NCBI GenBank assembly: GCA_036823295.1
Contig: DAISGD010000005.1
Location: forward strand, 44,316 to 108,315
DNA length: 64,000 bases
DNA from: UBA4742 sp002403895
GTDB lineage: Bacteria > Actinomycetota > Acidimicrobiia > Acidimicrobiales > Acidimicrobilacustridaceae
Reading direction: 5' to 3'
Shown: in pieces, positions 61,174 through 64,000 of the stretch
Layout: every line of letters begins with the position of its first letter
How positions within the stretch are numbered: position 1 is the stretch's first letter
Made by a program: the position numbers and the translations under genes
Notes under the pieces: model-generated
The model's input: the letters and a program-made list of their open reading frames with translations, nothing else
Databases searched by the model: none
What the model was told of the DNA's origin: nothing

Positions 61174-61727
61174 TGGGGGTGCAGCCCTACGGCGGCTACC
61201 CCACGGTCACGGAGCACCTCCGAGCTTCGATCCGCGACATCCCGGACTGGCCCAAGCCCGGGGTGACGTTCAAGGACATCACCCCGTTGCTCAACGACCC
61301 CGTAGCCTTCGCCAGCGCGGTCGATGCCCTGGCCGGGGCGTTCATCACCGCCAAGATCGACCGGGTGTTGGGCGTCGAGGCCCGGGGCTTCATCTTCGCG
61401 GCCCCCGTCGCCTACCGGCTCGGCGCCGGCTTCGTACCGGTCCGCAAGGCGGGCAAGCTACCGTGGGAAATCGAGCGTGAGGAATACGTGCTGGAGTACG
61501 GCACGGACCTGCTCGAGATCCATCGCGACGCCATCAAACCCGGCGAGCGGGTGCTGGTGGTCGACGACGTGCTGGCCACCGGGGGTACGGCAGCAGCCAC
61601 CGCCCGGCTGGTGGAGCGCATCGGCGGGGTCGTGGTGGGGTTCGGGTTTCTGGTCGAGTTGGCCTTCCTGGGGGGTCGCCACCAGCTGGCCGATCACGCC
61701 ATGGTGTCGCTGTTGACCTACTCCTAA
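61173..61727 (+). CDS. apt: Adenine phosphoribosyltransferase
   Basis: 184-residue purine salvage enzyme making AMP from adenine and PRPP. SIRDIPDWPKPGVTFKDITPLL is diagnostic for Apt, followed by GVEARGFIFAAPVAYRLGAGFVPVRKAGKLPW and the PRPP motif VLVVDDVLATGGTA. TGATG overlap with secF. The order secD-secF-apt-relA is conserved in actinobacteria. Confidence 0.96.
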   Translation: MGVQPYGGYPTVTEHLRASIRDIPDWPKPGVTFKDITPLLNDPVAFASAVDALAGAFITAKIDRVLGVEARGFIFAAPVAYRLGAGFVPVRKAGKLPWEIEREEYVLEYGTDLLEIHRDAIKPGERVLVVDDVLATGGTAAATARLVERIGGVVVGFGFLVELAFLGGRHQLADHAMVSLLTYS

Positions 61728-61740
61728 GGCAAACTGGTGG

Positions 61741-61756
61741 CCGAGCGAGAGCTCGG
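61741..61756 (+). terminator. GAGA-tetraloop hairpin between apt and relA
   Basis: CCGAGC-GAGA-GCTCGG, a 6-bp stem capped by a GNRA-type loop, 13 bases after the apt stop. No U-tract; it could be a weak terminator or a processing/stability element. Confidence 0.35.
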
Positions 61757-61793
61757 AACCGAATCTCGCCTTCGAGAGGAGCACAGTCCCAGC

Positions 61794-64000
61794 GTGGCCA
61801 CCGTCGATCGGGTCCTGCCCTGGCGCCGACACAGCGCGCCGCCGTCCCAGGAGATCGCCCCGCTCGTCGACGCGTTCCGAGAGCACCACCCGCGCATCCC
61901 GACGGCCATGATCAGCCGGGCCTACGAACTGGCCCGCGACGCCCACAGCGGCCAGACCCGCAAGTCGGGTGAGCCCTACGTCCAGCACCCGGTGGCAGTG
62001 GCGAAGATCGTGGCCGACTTGGGCCTGGACGACGTCACCATCTCGGCCGCGCTGCTGCATGACGCAGTGGAGGACACCGGGGTCACCCTGGAGGATCTCA
62101 CGCTCGCCTTCGGGCCCGACGTGGCCGCCATCGTCGACGGGGTGACCAAGCTCGACCGGCTCAAGTTCGACTCGAAAGAGGCCCAGCAGGCCGCCACCGT
62201 GCGCAAGATGTTGGTGGCGATGGCCAAGGACATGCGGGTCCTGATCATCAAGCTGGCGGACCGGCTGCACAACATGCGCACCGTCGCCGCCATGCCGGCA
62301 TGGAAGCAGGAACGCACCGCGCAGGAGACGCTCGACATCTACGCGCCGCTCGCCCATCGCCTGGGCATGCAGGAGATGCGCCAGCAGCTCGAGGACTTGT
62401 GCTTCGCGGCCCTGCATCCCAAGCGCTACGCCGAGATCGACCACATGGTGTCCACCCGCTCGCCGGAGCGGGAGATCTACCTGACCCAGGTGCTGGAGGA
62501 TGTGCGCGAGCGGTGCAAGGAGTTGCAAATCGAGGCCGACGTAACCGGACGCCCGAAGCACCTGTGGAGCATCTACGAGAAGATGGTGGTGAAGGGCCGG
62601 GATTTCGACGAGATCTTCGACCTGGTCGGAATCCGGGTGGTCGTGCCCACCGTGAAGGACTGCTACGCCGCGCTGGGTTCGATCCACGCCACCTGGAAGC
62701 CCGTGCAAGGCCGGTTCAAGGACTACATCGCCATGCCCAAGTTCAACCTCTACCAGTCGTTGCACACGACGGTGGTGGGACCCCAGGGCAAGCCGGTCGA
62801 AGTGCAGATCCGCACCGAGGAGATGCACGGGCGGGCCGAGTACGGGGTGGCCTCGCATTGGAACTACAAGGACGACAACACCTCGACGGCCGATCTGGTC
62901 TGGCTCAACCGCATCGTCGACTGGCAGCAAGAGACGAGCGATCCAACCCAGTTCATGGCCAACCTGAAGACCGACCTCGAACAGGATGAGGTGTTCGTCT
63001 TCACGCCCAAGGGCAAGGTCGTCCCCCTGCAAGTGGGGGCAACCCCGGTGGACTTCGCCTACGCCATCCACACCGAGGTGGGCCACGCCTGTATCGGGGC
63101 GAGAGTCAACGGCAAGCTGATCCCGTTGGACTCGACGCTCAGCTCGGGTGACTCGGTCGAGATCTTCACCTCCAAGGTCGAGGGCGCCGGGCCGTCGCTG
63201 GACTGGCTCAAGTTCGTCGTCACCCACAAGGCCGCCAACAAGATCCGCCAGTGGCAGTCGCGCGAGCGTCGTGAGGACGCCATCGAAACGGGCTCGGAAG
63301 ACCTCATCAAGGCCATGCGCCGCGAGGGTTTGCCGGTGCAGAAGATCCAGCAGTCCAAGACGTTGGACGAGGTGGCCGAGTCGCTCAACTACGTCGATCT
63401 GGATTCACTCAAGGCTGCCATTGGCGAGAACCACGTGTCGGCATCGTCGGTGGCTGAGCGGGTGCGCAGGCACCTGCAGGACATCGATCCGTCTCGCGAG
63501 GAGCAGCTGTCCATCACGGTGCGGGAGCCCAGCCGCGAGCATCGGCGTCATGGCTCCAGTTCCGGCGTGCACGTCGAGGGACTGGACGATGTCATGGTGC
63601 GGTTGTCGCGGTGCTGCACGCCGGTGCCGGGCGACGAGATCATGGGGTTCGTGACCCGGGGTCGGGGCGTGTCGGTGCACCGAGCCGACTGCGCCAACGC
63701 CCAGTCGCTGTCCATGGGCCAGGGCGACCGGCTCATCGAAGTGGAGTGGGACGAGGAGCGGACCGGCAGCTTCGTGGCCTCCATCGAGGTCAAGGCCTTG
63801 GACCGGGCCCGCCTGTTGCGTGATGTGAGCGCGGCGCTGGCCGACGCGCACGTCAACATCATCTCGTGCAACACCGTGACCGGCTCGGACCGGATCTCGA
63901 AGATGCGCTTCGACTTCGAGCTCGGTGACCCCGGCCACCTCGACTCGCTGATCTCCACCATCAAGCAGATCGACAGCATCTACGACGCCTATCGGGTGCT
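61794..64000 (+). CDS. relA: RelA/SpoT-family (p)ppGpp synthetase/hydrolase, 3' end outside window
   Basis: 735 complete codons visible, with no stop before the window end. Order: HD hydrolase domain (about 40-200, with LLHDAVEDT), synthetase domain (about 240-360, GRPKHLWSIYEKM and FDLVGIRVVV), TGS domain (about 395-460, DEVFVFTPKGKVVPLQ), helical and zinc-finger-like part (RCCTPVPGDEIMGF about 605), and most of the ACT domain. Both catalytic halves look intact, so it should be a bifunctional Rel enzyme of the stringent response. GTG 61794 is the likely start, with AGGAG 12 nt upstream. Confidence 0.95.
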   Translation, partial: MATVDRVLPWRRHSAPPSQEIAPLVDAFREHHPRIPTAMISRAYELARDAHSGQTRKSGEPYVQHPVAVAKIVADLGLDDVTISAALLHDAVEDTGVTLEDLTLAFGPDVAAIVDGVTKLDRLKFDSKEAQQAATVRKMLVAMAKDMRVLIIKLADRLHNMRTVAAMPAWKQERTAQETLDIYAPLAHRLGMQEMRQQLEDLCFAALHPKRYAEIDHMVSTRSPEREIYLTQVLEDVRERCKELQIEADVTGRPKHLWSIYEKMVVKGRDFDEIFDLVGIRVVVPTVKDCYAALGSIHATWKPVQGRFKDYIAMPKFNLYQSLHTTVVGPQGKPVEVQIRTEEMHGRAEYGVASHWNYKDDNTSTADLVWLNRIVDWQQETSDPTQFMANLKTDLEQDEVFVFTPKGKVVPLQVGATPVDFAYAIHTEVGHACIGARVNGKLIPLDSTLSSGDSVEIFTSKVEGAGPSLDWLKFVVTHKAANKIRQWQSRERREDAIETGSEDLIKAMRREGLPVQKIQQSKTLDEVAESLNYVDLDSLKAAIGENHVSASSVAERVRRHLQDIDPSREEQLSITVREPSREHRRHGSSSGVHVEGLDDVMVRLSRCCTPVPGDEIMGFVTRGRGVSVHRADCANAQSLSMGQGDRLIEVEWDEERTGSFVASIEVKALDRARLLRDVSAALADAHVNIISCNTVTGSDRISKMRFDFELGDPGHLDSLISTIKQIDSIYDAYRV

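Noticed and set aside
1..64000. tRNA, rRNA, insertion sequences or prophage
   Set aside because: No T-loop-like motif in any intergenic space, no transposase or phage protein, and no rRNA-like stretch was found by reading.

Overview
The window is high-GC DNA from an actinobacterium, most likely a member of Acidimicrobiia or a close relative. The gene order thrS - HIT - (insertion) - PI-phosphate synthase - PIM acyltransferase - pimA - pdxS - pdxT - yebC - ruvC - ruvA - ruvB - yajC - secD - secF - apt - relA is the conserved actinobacterial block known from Mycobacterium tuberculosis (Rv2614c to Rv2583c). Mycothiol (mshC), coenzyme F420 (NADPH:F420 oxidoreductase, luciferase-like oxidoreductase), an InhA-type enoyl reductase and phosphatidylinositol mannoside genes agree with this. 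Unlike M. tuberculosis, queA and tgt lie in the block. A run of exactly 100 N (42023-42122) shows a draft scaffold. No rRNA, tRNA, CRISPR array, IS element or prophage was seen.

Layout. 1-4.5 kb: nucleoside and base salvage (deoC, purine nucleoside phosphorylase, phosphoribosyltransferase, hydantoinase) with a small divergent HTH protein. 4.5-7 kb: two CNNM/CBS transporters. 7-15 kb: APH-like kinase, enoyl-ACP reductase, F420 oxidoreductase, mshC, a PlsC acyltransferase, thrS and a HIT protein. 15-33.3 kb: an envelope polysaccharide locus. It holds a monotopic phosphoglycosyl transferase, several glycosyltransferases, a Wzz-like co-polymerase, a Wzx-like flippase, a Wzy/WaaL-type protein fused to a TolB-like propeller, an RmlD-like reductase, a GT75/RGP-like enzyme, a second membrane-anchored TolB-like protein, a thiolase and a hexapeptide acyltransferase. 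33.3-40.2 kb (minus strand): luciferase-like oxidoreductase, secreted GH92 mannosidase, DinB-like protein and an EF-G-like GTPase. 40.4-44 kb: phosphatidylinositol mannoside genes, with a broken 2OG-Fe(II) oxygenase beside the scaffold gap. 44-53 kb: LemA, HtpX, lipoproteins, pdxST, yebC, peroxiredoxin and an ABC-2 exporter. 53-64 kb: ruvCAB, queA-tgt, yajC-secD-secF, apt and relA (cut by the window end).

Most operon junctions are 4-base ATGA/GTGA overlaps, eight of them within the polysaccharide locus. Many first genes lack a Shine-Dalgarno sequence but carry a TANNNT box 6-8 nt before the start codon, which suggests leaderless transcripts.

The most unusual content is the polysaccharide locus, which splits the conserved thrS-HIT / pgsA-pimA block. 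Its polymerase or ligase continues in one reading frame into an extracytoplasmic TolB-like propeller of about 680 residues, and a second propeller protein is encoded in the same operon. Also notable are a leaderless 14-codon leader ORF overlapping the peroxiredoxin start, a 31-bp dispersed repeat, and a probable CTG start for htpX.
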